This document shows positions 38,073 to 47,189 of a DNA stretch of 64,000 bases, in pieces. The number at the start of each line of letters is the position of its first letter. Positions within the stretch are counted from its first letter, which is position 1. Below the pieces are notes generated by a model. That model had not been told where the DNA came from and ran no database searches. It saw only the letters and a program-made list of their open reading frames with translations. The DNA is from Saposhnikovia divaricata (lineage: Eukaryota; Streptophyta; Magnoliopsida; Apiales; Apiaceae): assembly GCA_036435485.1 (NCBI GenBank), contig CM071595.1:12080001-12144000 (forward strand), read 5' to 3'. The position numbers and the translations under genes are program-made.

Positions 38073-40223
38073 TTAAATCTGGATCTTCAAAGCCAGGGGC
38101 TGTTCTACATAAACCTCTTCATCTAGCTTGCCATTCAAGAAAGCACTCTTGACATCCATTTGATAAACTTTAAAGTTTGAAAATGCTGCGAATGCCAAGA
38201 ATATTCTTATGGCTTCAAGTCTAGCCACTGGAGCATAGGTCTCATCATATTCAATGCCTTCAGATTGGGAGTAACCCTTTGCTACCAGTCTTGCTTTATT
38301 TCTCGTCACTGTGCCATCTTCATCAAGTTTGTTTCTGAATACCCACCTTGTGCCAACTACTGGTCTGTCTGTAGGTCTGGGTACCAGCTTCCAAACTTCT
38401 TGTTGTTTAAATTGATTGAGTTCATCTTGCATAGCAATCACCCAATCAGGATCAAAAAGAGCTTCTTCAGTTTTCTTAGGTTCCATTTCAGATAGAAACC
38501 CTGAATAATTGCATTGATTCTGAAAAGCTCTTCTAGTCTTTACACCAAGAACTGGATCACCAATGATTAACTCAAAAGGATGAGCTCTATTCCAAACAGT
38601 CTGTCTGGGAAGATTAGATCTTGATGATTCGCCTTGATCTTCATTGAGATGTTGTGTGTGACCAGTTGACCCTTCATTTTCTCCCCCTGAGTTGTTGCCA
38701 GGTTGACTAGATGATGATTGATTAGGAGAGTCAGGGGAATTTTGACTACTATCATTGATTTCATCACCATTACCCTGATCATCATTGTTGTCATTAGCAT
38801 CAGCAAAAATCTCAGGTGCATTGTCATCATCTGAATCTGTATCTGTCATGTCATCGAAAGATAGCTTCTCAGATGGATTCTCAATTTGGATACTAGGGAG
38901 TTTAGTGTCATCGAATGTTACATTGACACTTTCCATCATCTTCTGTTCATCAATCACATACACCTTGTATGCTCTCATTGAATAACCAATAAAAATTGCT
39001 TCAAATGCTTTCGTATCGAATTTACCACCTTGATCATCACCTTCTTTAAGCACAAAGCACTTTGCCCCAAATACATGAAAGTATTTGAGTGAAGGTTTCT
39101 TATCAGCCATAATTTCATAGGGTGTCTTCATTTGATCTTTATTGATTAGAGTTCGATTCTGGGTATAGCACGCATTATTGATGGCTTCAGCCCAAAAGTA
39201 CAATGGAAGCCTTGATTCACTTAGCATAGTACGTGCAACTTCAATCAAGGTTCTATTCTTTCTTTCCACTACCCCATTTTGCTGAGGAGTTCTTGGAGCT
39301 GAATATTGTCTGGTTATACCCTTCTCAGTGCAAAAGTCATTTAGAACTGCATTCTTGAATTCAGTTCCATTGTCTGATCTTATAGCTCTCACTGGATACA
39401 TAGAATCTTGCTCAATTAATTTAATGTGATCAATCACCAGTTGTGGAGTTTCATCTTTAGAATTCAAAAACAGAACCCATGTGTATTTTGAAAAATCATC
39501 AACAATCACTAGAGCATATCTCTTCCTTGACATAGACATCACATTAACTGGACCAAACAAATCCATATGAAGTAATTGTAATGGTTCAGTTATTGAAGAT
39601 GTATCAGTGCTCCTGTGACTTGCCCTTTTTAGCTTGCCCTTTTGACATGCATCACACAGTCCTTCTTGAGTGAATTCCATTGAAGGCAAACCTCTCACCA
39701 ATTCTCTTTTGACCAGAGAATTCATTGTCTTAAAATTAAGATGAGAAAGTTTCTTGTGCCATAGCCAACTCTCATCATTAGATGCTTTAGTGTAGAAGCA
39801 AGTGACTTCTTCAGTGCTTCCTGAGTTCATATTGGCTATGTACAGATTGCCTTTTCTAACTCCTGTCAGTTGTGGCTTTTCATGTCTCTTGTGTGAAATT
39901 AAACAATTCTTCTTGTTGAAATGAACTTCATAACCTTTATCACAGAATTGACTGACACTGAGCAAATTGTGCTCAAGTCCTTTCACAAAAGAAACTTCAT
40001 CAATGATAACATTTCCAGCTTCAAGTCTACCATATCCATCAGTTCTACCTTTGCTGTTATCTCCAAAGGTAACTACTGGGCCGACCTTCTCCACCACATT
40101 TGTCAGCAGGGTTCTATCTCCAGTCATATGCCTTGAACATCCACTGTCCAAGATCCAGGTTACTCGATCAACCTGTTCAATACCCAGCAATGACAAATGA
40201 ATTAAACCTTCTTCAGGACCCAA
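38073..40223 (-). CDS. pol: Copia B pol, first part: protease, integrase, RT N-terminus
   Basis: About 716 codons. Aspartic protease motif WILDSGCSRHMTG has Asp26. The GAG-pre-integrase block follows (LWHKKLSHLNF…CDACQKGKLKRA). The integrase core carries D (LLHMDLFGP), D (RSDNGTEF) and E (PQQNGVVERKNRT). An acidic Ser/Asn/Asp-rich linker leads to the RT N-terminus (WKLVPRPTDRPVVGTRWVFR…YQMDVKSAFLNG). The last dozen residues are out of frame. There is no ATG start: the frame overlaps the end of gag by 22 bases and lies in the -1 phase relative to it, so the start given (a TTG) is only nominal. Confidence 0.93.
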   Translation of the reverse strand: MGPEEGLIHLSLLGIEQVDRVTWILDSGCSRHMTGDRTLLTNVVEKVGPVVTFGDNSKGRTDGYGRLEAGNVIIDEVSFVKGLEHNLLSVSQFCDKGYEVHFNKKNCLISHKRHEKPQLTGVRKGNLYIANMNSGSTEEVTCFYTKASNDESWLWHKKLSHLNFKTMNSLVKRELVRGLPSMEFTQEGLCDACQKGKLKRASHRSTDTSSITEPLQLLHMDLFGPVNVMSMSRKRYALVIVDDFSKYTWVLFLNSKDETPQLVIDHIKLIEQDSMYPVRAIRSDNGTEFKNAVLNDFCTEKGITRQYSAPRTPQQNGVVERKNRTLIEVARTMLSESRLPLYFWAEAINNACYTQNRTLINKDQMKTPYEIMADKKPSLKYFHVFGAKCFVLKEGDDQGGKFDTKAFEAIFIGYSMRAYKVYVIDEQKMMESVNVTFDDTKLPSIQIENPSEKLSFDDMTDTDSDDDNAPEIFADANDNNDDQGNGDEINDSSQNSPDSPNQSSSSQPGNNSGGENEGSTGHTQHLNEDQGESSRSNLPRQTVWNRAHPFELIIGDPVLGVKTRRAFQNQCNYSGFLSEMEPKKTEEALFDPDWVIAMQDELNQFKQQEVWKLVPRPTDRPVVGTRWVFRNKLDEDGTVTRNKARLVAKGYSQSEGIEYDETYAPVARLEAIRIFLAFAAFSNFKVYQMDVKSAFLNGKLDEEVYVEQPLALKIQI

Positions 40224-41047
40224 ATTTGATTGGGTCCTGCGTATTTAAAGTATTGACCTTTATCAGGCAAAACAACATTTTTAATTTTAACCTCTTTAGT
40301 TAATAAACATTTAACCTTATAAACAGATTTGAAAATCTTTTGTTTAATCTTGGGTATCCATGTTTCTCTCGCAGTAGTAACACTTGTGTCATTGACTGGA
40401 CATTTGACCTGGTAGACATTCTTGGTAATCTTTTGTTTAGTCTTAGGTGCAAATGTCTCTCTCCTAACTTGAGGAGGAAAAGCAGTCTTAGATCGAACAT
40501 TATTGTTCCTGTTCATGTGCTGTCGAGGAGCATTCTGTTTAACACATGCATAATTACCATTAAAATAAGCACGCATACTGTTAAAAGCACAAGACATACA
40601 ATTGATAATACCACATGCTTTATGATTAGAATCAATAGTAGACATGGTATTTTTCTGTTTTAACTTATTACTACCTAATCCAGTCTTAGAAGAACTTGCT
40701 GATTCAACAACTTTGACTGGTACTTTAGGTACATCTTTCTTGGATGAATCATTTGTTGTGTTAACGTCCTCAACTGATTTAGCCTTAACAAAGACTGTGA
40801 CATTTTTCTTGGATGAAACATTCTTTGTATTAGTGTTCTTAACAGTTTTATCCTTAACACATTTATCCTTAACAAGGACTGTGCCATTTGCACTATCCTC
40901 ATTTCTTATTTCTTCTTGTATAACCATAGAAAGAATATCTGGTGGGCCAGCATCAGATTTTGTAAACATTGGTTTTTCAACATTCTTGAGAATATGTGGT
41001 ATACCTCTTTCTTTAGCTAAGATAGAATTAGGAGAATGATTACTCAA
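40202..41047 (-). CDS. gag: Copia B gag, C-terminal extension
   Basis: 281 codons in the same frame as 41156-41461, from which it is separated by a TAG at 41156-41158. It has Lys/Val/Asn/Ser-rich repeats (SSKKNVTVFVKAKSVED type), a Cys-rich patch (HKACGIINCMSCAFNSM) and three weakly repeated basic blocks (KTKQKITKNVYQVKCPV, KIKQKIFKSVYKVKCLL). It ends GPNQIWVLKKV just before the stop. The matching region of Copia A (46039-47154) ends the same way, so this is the natural gag end. The long C-terminal gag extension is a SIRE-like feature. Its job is unknown. Confidence 0.85.
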   Translation of the reverse strand: MSNHSPNSILAKERGIPHILKNVEKPMFTKSDAGPPDILSMVIQEEIRNEDSANGTVLVKDKCVKDKTVKNTNTKNVSSKKNVTVFVKAKSVEDVNTTNDSSKKDVPKVPVKVVESASSSKTGLGSNKLKQKNTMSTIDSNHKACGIINCMSCAFNSMRAYFNGNYACVKQNAPRQHMNRNNNVRSKTAFPPQVRRETFAPKTKQKITKNVYQVKCPVNDTSVTTARETWIPKIKQKIFKSVYKVKCLLTKEVKIKNVVLPDKGQYFKYAGPNQIWVLKKV

Positions 41048-41155
41048 AGAACCAACAGCTTGACTGTAATCAAATCCTATTCCTACAGTTCGTTCTACTG
41101 CTTGTTTGTTGAAGAACTCTTTAGAAACTTTAACAGTATTATAACAAGCTCTAAC

Positions 41156-41461
41156 CTATGTTTCAAGTTCTCTAATCTTGGTTTCTTGTTCAGCAATCCT
41201 ATCAACTTGTTTTACCATGTATTCTCCTAGACCCTTTTCTCTGTAGTTAAGTCGAGCTATTTTTTCTATATTCTTATCTTGATTAACCTGCACCTTTTTT
41301 AAATCTAACATTTCATTTTCAAGGTTAGTGTTAACAAGACTTATTCTCTCGTACCCTCTTTGTGCATTATTCAAGCAACTACGTAAACTATCAATTAACT
41401 CAGCATCAGTAAGAATTACCGGTGTGGTGTAATAAGTTGATGATTCAGCATTTGCCACCAA
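41156..41461 (-). CDS. gag: Copia B gag, coiled-coil segment
   Basis: About 101 codons between the frameshifted zinc-knuckle region and the nonsense codon at 41156. It has a helical, heptad-like pattern (LNNAQRGYERISLVNTNLEN…REKGLGEYMVKQVDRIAEQE). The equivalent in Copia A is at 45900-46180. It is likely an oligomerising part of gag. Confidence 0.75.
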   Translation of the reverse strand: MVANAESSTYYTTPVILTDAELIDSLRSCLNNAQRGYERISLVNTNLENEMLDLKKVQVNQDKNIEKIARLNYREKGLGEYMVKQVDRIAEQETKIRELET

Positions 41462-41520
41462 CGCAAAGTTTCCATATTCTTCATCTTCGCTATCTGTGTC
41501 ATCCCAGCTTTTACCAGCAG

Positions 41521-42657
41521 CTACATAAGCTCTTCCACTCTTCTTCTTTTCAGAAGCATAATCTTTCTTCTATGCTTGCTTGGGTTTCTGACACTCAGTA
41601 GCAAAATGTCCCAACTCATTACAATTGAAACACGGATTTTGCTTCTGTCAACAGTTCCAGTTTTATAACCTCCCCTGTTACTAGAGGATGAAGAACCTCC
41701 TCTCTGAAATCTGTTATTTGACTTAAACCTGAACTTTGGATTTCTTCTGAATCTGAAGTTACTGAATTGTCTCACCATCATTGCCATAGATTCATCTTCC
41801 AATTGATCCAGCTCTTCAAGTGAGTAAAATTCTCCACCATCCTGAGTAGCTGGTGTTTGGCCAGGTTCTACTTCAGTTTGTTCCTTGTTGAAGCTGTTAG
41901 GTTGAACAACTTTAGTTTCCACTTCCTTAGGAACCTCAACCACTAGAGCTGTAGAAGAATTTGCCATTCTGCCTTTGCCATAGAATTCCTTTTGTTGTAC
42001 TTGTTCTAATTCATATGTTTTCAGAACACCAAACAGCCTTTCAAGAGCAACCTGAGTTAGATCTCTAGATTCTCTGATGACAGTGATTCTATGCTCCAAG
42101 TGAGTAGGCATAGTCAGTAAAAACTTCATGTTGATCTCCTTCTGAGTATATTGCTTGCCATGAACTTGCAAGTTGTTGATTATCTTGTTATACCTTTCAA
42201 ACACTTCCTGAATGCCTTCATTAGGGCCAGCTCTAAAGTGTTCATATTCAGAGGTCAGAATTTGAAGTCTATTTTCCTTGACTTCATCAGTCCCTTCATT
42301 AATGATCTCAATAGTTTCCCAGATGTGCTTAGCAGTTTTACAATTCCTCACATGGCTATACATTACAGCATCTAGGGAATCCAATAGAATGAGTCTCAAA
42401 TTTTTATCCAATCCAGCTTCCTCCTTATCCTCAGAGGTATAGTTCTTAGGGTCCTTTGGATAGGATTTGGCAGGTACTGTTACAGTTCCATTTACAACTG
42501 TTTTAGTATCATGTTGCATAGGAGTTACTGGTCCATTTTTCAAAACCCACAAAAATCTTGGGTTTGCTACATCAAGAAATAACTCCATTTTGTTTTTCCA
42601 CATGTCATAGTTATCTTTATTAAAGATAGGAATTTTAACATTGCCTTTGGCTGACAT
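41521..42657 (-). CDS. gag: Copia B gag, N-terminal capsid part
   Basis: 378 codons from an ATG at 42657, three bases upstream of the copia gag core. Visible pieces are FNKDNYDMWKNKMELFL, AKHIWETIEIINEGTDEV and ILTSEYEHFRAGPNEGIQEV, as in the UBN2-type gag family. An Arg/Phe-rich and Ser-rich stretch (RFRRNPKFRFKSNNRFQRGG) precedes the zinc knuckle. The knuckle itself (CFNCNELGHFATEC type) is read only after a 1-base frameshift near 41645, so the last ~40 residues here are out of frame. Confidence 0.92.
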   Translation of the reverse strand: MSAKGNVKIPIFNKDNYDMWKNKMELFLDVANPRFLWVLKNGPVTPMQHDTKTVVNGTVTVPAKSYPKDPKNYTSEDKEEAGLDKNLRLILLDSLDAVMYSHVRNCKTAKHIWETIEIINEGTDEVKENRLQILTSEYEHFRAGPNEGIQEVFERYNKIINNLQVHGKQYTQKEINMKFLLTMPTHLEHRITVIRESRDLTQVALERLFGVLKTYELEQVQQKEFYGKGRMANSSTALVVEVPKEVETKVVQPNSFNKEQTEVEPGQTPATQDGGEFYSLEELDQLEDESMAMMVRQFSNFRFRRNPKFRFKSNNRFQRGGSSSSSNRGGYKTGTVDRSKIRVSIVMSWDILLLSVRNPSKHRRKIMLLKRRRVEELM

Positions 42658-42740
42658 GATGAATTTTTAAGAGAGTTAAAAATTCGAGCTTGATTTTTGA
42701 TTGAGTAAAAATAGGATCTTGATTTGTGTATCAATCAATA

Positions 42741-42753
42741 GGCTCTGATACCA
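42741..42753 (-). promoter_or_regulatory. primer-binding site of Copia B
   Basis: In sense it reads TGGTATCAGAGCC, two bases after the 5' LTR, complementary to the initiator Met tRNA. Confidence 0.92.
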
Positions 42754-42755
42754 AT

Positions 42756-44171
42756 TGTTAGGTCCGATAAGATTGTAGAAGGGGGGTTGAATACAATCTA
42801 TACCATTTTCTCAAAATTTATTCGTTAAACAATTTTCACTTAAACGAATATTTTGTGACAATATATTAACTTGATGGGTGTTAAAAAATCAGTCCAAATG
42901 ATTATCAAGTAATTAATAACTAATTAGAAAATTCAACATGAACTTTGCTAATTTAGTTAATAAAATCAAGATATCAATTTGTGAACTAGGAAACTTAATT
43001 CGCTAGTAGTACAAGAATCACAAGTAAACAAGTTCCAATGGATAAGATATTACAACTGAGATGAACTTGAATTTACAGAATTAAATTTGTAGGTGTTCTT
43101 GAGCTTGAGAGAGAGAGAGAGAATGGCTGCTGTGTGTATTTCTTGTGTTATGCTCGACTGGTTTTTAATCTTCTGCATTCTGCTTCCTTAAATACACAGC
43201 CATAGTCATATTACTTAGTTTAAACTGATATGACAATCATTTTACATTAATATGACAATCGGTATGACTATCAATTAAATGTAATATGACTGTCCAGTTT
43301 AAATATGACTTTCGATATAATAATCCAGCTCCATATGACATTCGGTACAACTCTCCATGTCAATATAACATTCGGTATAACTCTTCATTTGAATGAAATA
43401 TGACTATCCAATTGAACTGCATATGACTATCTCCTCTTGAACTGAATATGACTATTTCTCCTTTCAACTGAATATGACTATCTCTCCTTTAAACTGAATA
43501 TGACTATCGGTATAACTATCAGTTAGATAGTTATATCATCATATTTTTCAGTTCATAATTAATTAAATGACTTATTAAAAATCATTTAACTAACTATTCC
43601 TTTTTCATATTAATTCTTATTTAATTAATCTAATAATCACTTTAACAAATATATTAATTCTGATAGAATTAATTTATTTATTAACTTAATTACTTGACTT
43701 AATCAATTAAAATAGAATTAATATAAATTCTTTAATAGTCAATACTCCGCTAAAAACCACGTAATTATGACAAGGAACATACATTGGCATGATGTTGACG
43801 CTCGATGTACTGTGTGGTTCATGAACGACTAACTCCAATCTCTGTTCTTCATCGTGACTTTAACACTGTGGTCTTTTTATACTCTTCACTCTCATCAATC
43901 ATTCGGTACTGAAATTGTTTCTTGTCACTAATAGAAATCTCTGTCTTCTTAAATGAATCCACTTGTTTCAATGCTACCTTGAGGCCTATTCAGATATCTG
44001 AATCTTCTTCTAGTGTAAAACATCAAAACTATAGATTGACTTGTTGATTTTTCTTCTGACGGTTATCATCTTTTGAGATTCCTGTGACAGTTGATATTAT
44101 TTACTTATTACAATCTAGTTAATTGGATTAGGATCCTCGAACTACAAATAGGCTGAGTCATATGCCTTTCA
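42756..44171 (-). repeat. 5' LTR of Copia B
   Basis: 1416 bp. In sense it starts TGAAAGGCATATGACTCAGC, matching the start of Copia A's LTR, and ends TTATCGGACCTAACA. The conserved leader GCCATTCTCTCTCTC is at about 43110-43125. Confidence 0.92.
43200..43540 (-). promoter_or_regulatory. promoter-proximal array of GATAGTYATACC 12-mers in Copia B LTR
   Basis: In sense the block contains about ten variants of GATAGTCATAT and GATAGTTATACCGATAGT, several joined by CAGTTTAAAGGAGA-type spacers. It sits upstream of the GCCATTCTCTC leader, as does the 12-mer array of Copia A. A repeated factor-binding site is inferred. Confidence 0.55.
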
Positions 44172-44176
44172 ATACA
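44172..44176. repeat. target-site duplication ATACA of Copia B, right copy
   Basis: Matches 30651-30655. Confidence 0.88.
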
Positions 44177-45037
44177 TCATTGCTACCCAAGTAATAATAA
44201 TAATTGGTGATCCAATTAAACCTTTCGTGATTAATGTTTCCATGTAATATAATCCCTTTAACCATATATTATAGATTAAACTCGAGGCATGTCATTAGTC
44301 ATCCTCTTCAACGTTTAATCCGGATTTCCTTGATCAATGAGTAGACTATTAAAACAAATCAATATTTGAGCATGGCCATGCATTTTCATAGTCTCACTCA
44401 ATCAAGAGGCCAATAATATCTCTCCTAATAATAGGAGGGTTAAATCCTATATCTATCATTCATATTTCTCATACGACTCATAATATACCCGATCTCCACT
44501 TTTATCATCACCCGGTCAAAGGTAACTTTTAATTTAGTCAAAGTATATTAATCCTCATATAGAAATATAATGATGTCAAGTCTAAGGATCATTACACCAT
44601 TATCACTGTGAGTCTTTCTAATGACCTTATTAACATGTAGAATCTCACAACGGGTTAATCCAGTGCCATGTATAATATTACATGCACCTATGTTATTGAC
44701 TTTAGTATCACTATACCTATGACCAATGAGATGTGGTCATCTGTCAATAAACATACTAATCTTTATGCATTATAATTATCCCGTAATAATAATGCTCGAT
44801 TAGGGATATTTAGGAATATAAACACTATTCATATAATCTCATTTTTAAGTCACATACTTAAAGATATAGAATACATGTTCTATATTCCAAGGACATTTAT
44901 TACTCTAACATTTATATCACAGTAAATTAAGACATAATAAATTAATGTAGAATAATCCATAGAACATAATCATCAAATAACAAAATAGTCTTTCCTAGAA
45001 GCACAACTACATTGTCTCTAGGGCACTAACACTATCA

Positions 45038-45042
45038 CTTCA
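45038..45042. repeat. target-site duplication CTTCA of the solo LTR, right copy
   Basis: Matches 30014-30018; Copia A gag resumes in frame at 45043. Confidence 0.85.
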
Positions 45043-47154
45043 AAAATTGGAACTGTTAAGATACCCATATTTGACAAGGAGAATTATGAAATATGGAAAA
45101 AGAAAATGATCCTTTTTCTACAAGTGGCCAATCCTAAATATTTAGGAATATTGAAAACCGGGCCAATAGTTCCTATGATTACTGAAGAGGAAATAATCGT
45201 GGAAGGAGTTGTAGTTCCCGCAAGGGCATATCCAAATGACATTAGTGTATATACAAATGATGACAAAGTGGATATTGCCCTTGATCTTAATGTACAATTA
45301 ATTTTGGTGGAATCCCTAGATGCGATCATGTGCAACCATGTTGTTAACTGTAAAGATGCCAAGCATATCTGGGACACCATTATAACAATAAATGAGGGAA
45401 CTAAGAAAGTCAGGGAAAATAGATTGGAAGCTAAGATTGTTCAACCTTACAGCTCTGAAGAGGAAGTGATTGTAGCAGAGTATGGGAAGACAGCTACAAG
45501 TCAGGGCTGTAGAGAATTTTATTCATCAGAGGAGCTGGAGCAGTTGGAGGATCAATCAATGGCACTGGTTGTAAGACAGTTTAATCATTTCAGATTTAGA
45601 AGAAATCCTAATTTCAGACTCAGGTCTACTGAGAACAGATTCCAGCAAGGAGGTTCATCCTCAAGTAGCACAAGGGTTGGCTACGAGACTGGAATGGTAG
45701 ACAGAAGCAAGATCAGGTGCTTCAACTGTAATGAAATGGGACATTTTGCAACTGAGTGTCATCGACCTGAACAAGATGCAAGGAGAGAGTATGCATCTGG
45801 TAAGAAGAACACAGACACGGCCTATGTGGTACAAGGCAAAAGCTGGGATGAGACAGACAGTGAAGATGAAGAATTTGGAAATCTTGCGTTGGTGGCAAAT
45901 GATGGAGCATCTGATCATCATATCAAACCAGTAACTCTTACTGACACTGAGTTGATTCGTAGTCTTTATAATTCCATAGGTAATGCATAAACTGAATATA
46001 GAAGACTAGATCTGCTAAGCACAAATCTTGGAAATGAAGTGTTAGAATTGAAAAAGGTGCATATTAATCAAGATCAACAAAGAGATGAAATAACAATGCT
46101 TCATAAAAAGGAGAAAGCTATTGTAGAAGTTGTAGGCAAACAAATGGCTAGAATTACTGAACTTGAAACACAGGTCAGGGCTTGTTATAATTCTGTTAAA
46201 GTTTCCAAAGAGTTTTTTAACAATCAAGTTGTAGAACGAACAACATGTATAGGGTATGGCTACAATGAAGCTGTTGGATCATTGGGCATAAATTCCCCTA
46301 ACCCTGTTAGTGCTAAAAAAAGGGGAATACCACATGTACTCAAGAATGTTAAAGAACCTCTATTTAAAAAATCTGATGCTGGACCACCAGATATTCTTTC
46401 TATGGTTATTCAGGAAGAAATGAGAAATGAGGATAGTGCAAATGGCACAGTCTTTGTTAAGGATAAATGTGTTAAGGATAAATCTGTTAAGAACGCTAAT
46501 CCAAAGAATGTTTCATCCAAGAAAGATGTCACACTCTTTGTTAAGGCTAAATCTGTTGAGGACACTAATCCAGAAAATGTTTCATCCAAGAAAGATGTAC
46601 CTAAAGTGCTAGTCAAGGTTGTTGAAACAACTAGTTCTTCTAAGACTGGATTAGGTGGTAATAAGTTGAAGCAGAACAATAACATGTCTAACATGAGTAA
46701 CATGCCTATCATTGATTCTAATCATAAAGCATGTGGTGTTGTCAACTGTATGTCTTGTGCTTTTAATGTGATGTCTGCTTACTTTAATGGTAATCATGCA
46801 TGTGATAATAAGACTGCTCCTCGACAACATATGAACAGAAATAAAAATGTTAGATCAAAGATTGCTAGTCCTCCTTATGTTAGGAGAGAGACATTTGTAC
46901 CAAATCCTAAACAAAGTTTTACTAAGGCTGTTTACAAGGTCAAATGTCCAGTCAGTGAAACAAATGTTATTGCTGCTAAAAAGACATGGATACCCAAGAT
47001 GAAATCAAAGATTGTCAAAGCTGTTTATAGGGTTAAATGTTCAGTCCCCTTGAAAAATGTTGTTATGAAGATTAAGAATGTTGTTTTGCCTAAAAAAGAC
47101 CAATACTTCAAGTATTCCGGACCCAATCAAATTTGGGTCCCAAAAAGGGTTTAA
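45043..47154 (+). pseudogene. gag: Copia A gag, main body
   Basis: This continues the ATG at 30010. The N-terminal core parallels Copia B (FDKENYEIWKKKMILFLQV). At about 45427, roughly 110 codons present in Copia B are missing without loss of frame, removing the second half of the capsid core. The zinc knuckle is intact here: Cys-Cys-His-Cys in CFNCNEMGHFATEC, at about 45719-45760. A TAA at 45988-45990 interrupts the coiled-coil region, and the same frame then runs to a stop at 47152-47154, after GPNQIWVPKRV. The C-terminal extension with HKACGVVNCMSCAFNVM is complete. Confidence 0.88.
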
Positions 47155-47189
47155 CTGTTTTGGCATTGCAGGGTGTGTAACAGGTACAT

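Larger units (their letters stand above)
30656..44171 (-). mobile_element. Copia B: SIRE/Maximus-like Ty1-copia element with a long third ORF
   Basis: A complete 13.5-kb minus-strand element: 5' LTR (42756-44171), PBS, gag in three open pieces, pol in two, a 1.4-kb leader, a third ORF in three open pieces, polypurine tract and 3' LTR (30656-32093). The integrase-before-RT order is that of Ty1-copia. Large size, long gag and an extra ORF after pol are typical of the SIRE/Maximus lineage. LTRs differ by about 1 % plus small indels, so it is the youngest large insertion in the right half. Two frameshifts and three nonsense codons disable this copy. Confidence 0.92.
30019..45037 (-). mobile_element. 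solo LTR inside Copia A gag, itself split by Copia B
   Basis: The pieces 30019-30655 and 44177-45037 together make about 1.5 kb flanked by the CTTCA duplication, with no internal domain of their own. On the minus strand the element starts TGATAGTGTTAGTGCCCTAG and ends GCTGCGTTTGTTGCCTCG followed by AAACCCTTCA, with TG…CA ends. I judge it a copia-type LTR from these ends. A solo LTR is the usual product of recombination between the two LTRs of one element. The low-complexity frame at 30128-30322 is not a gene. Confidence 0.75.
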
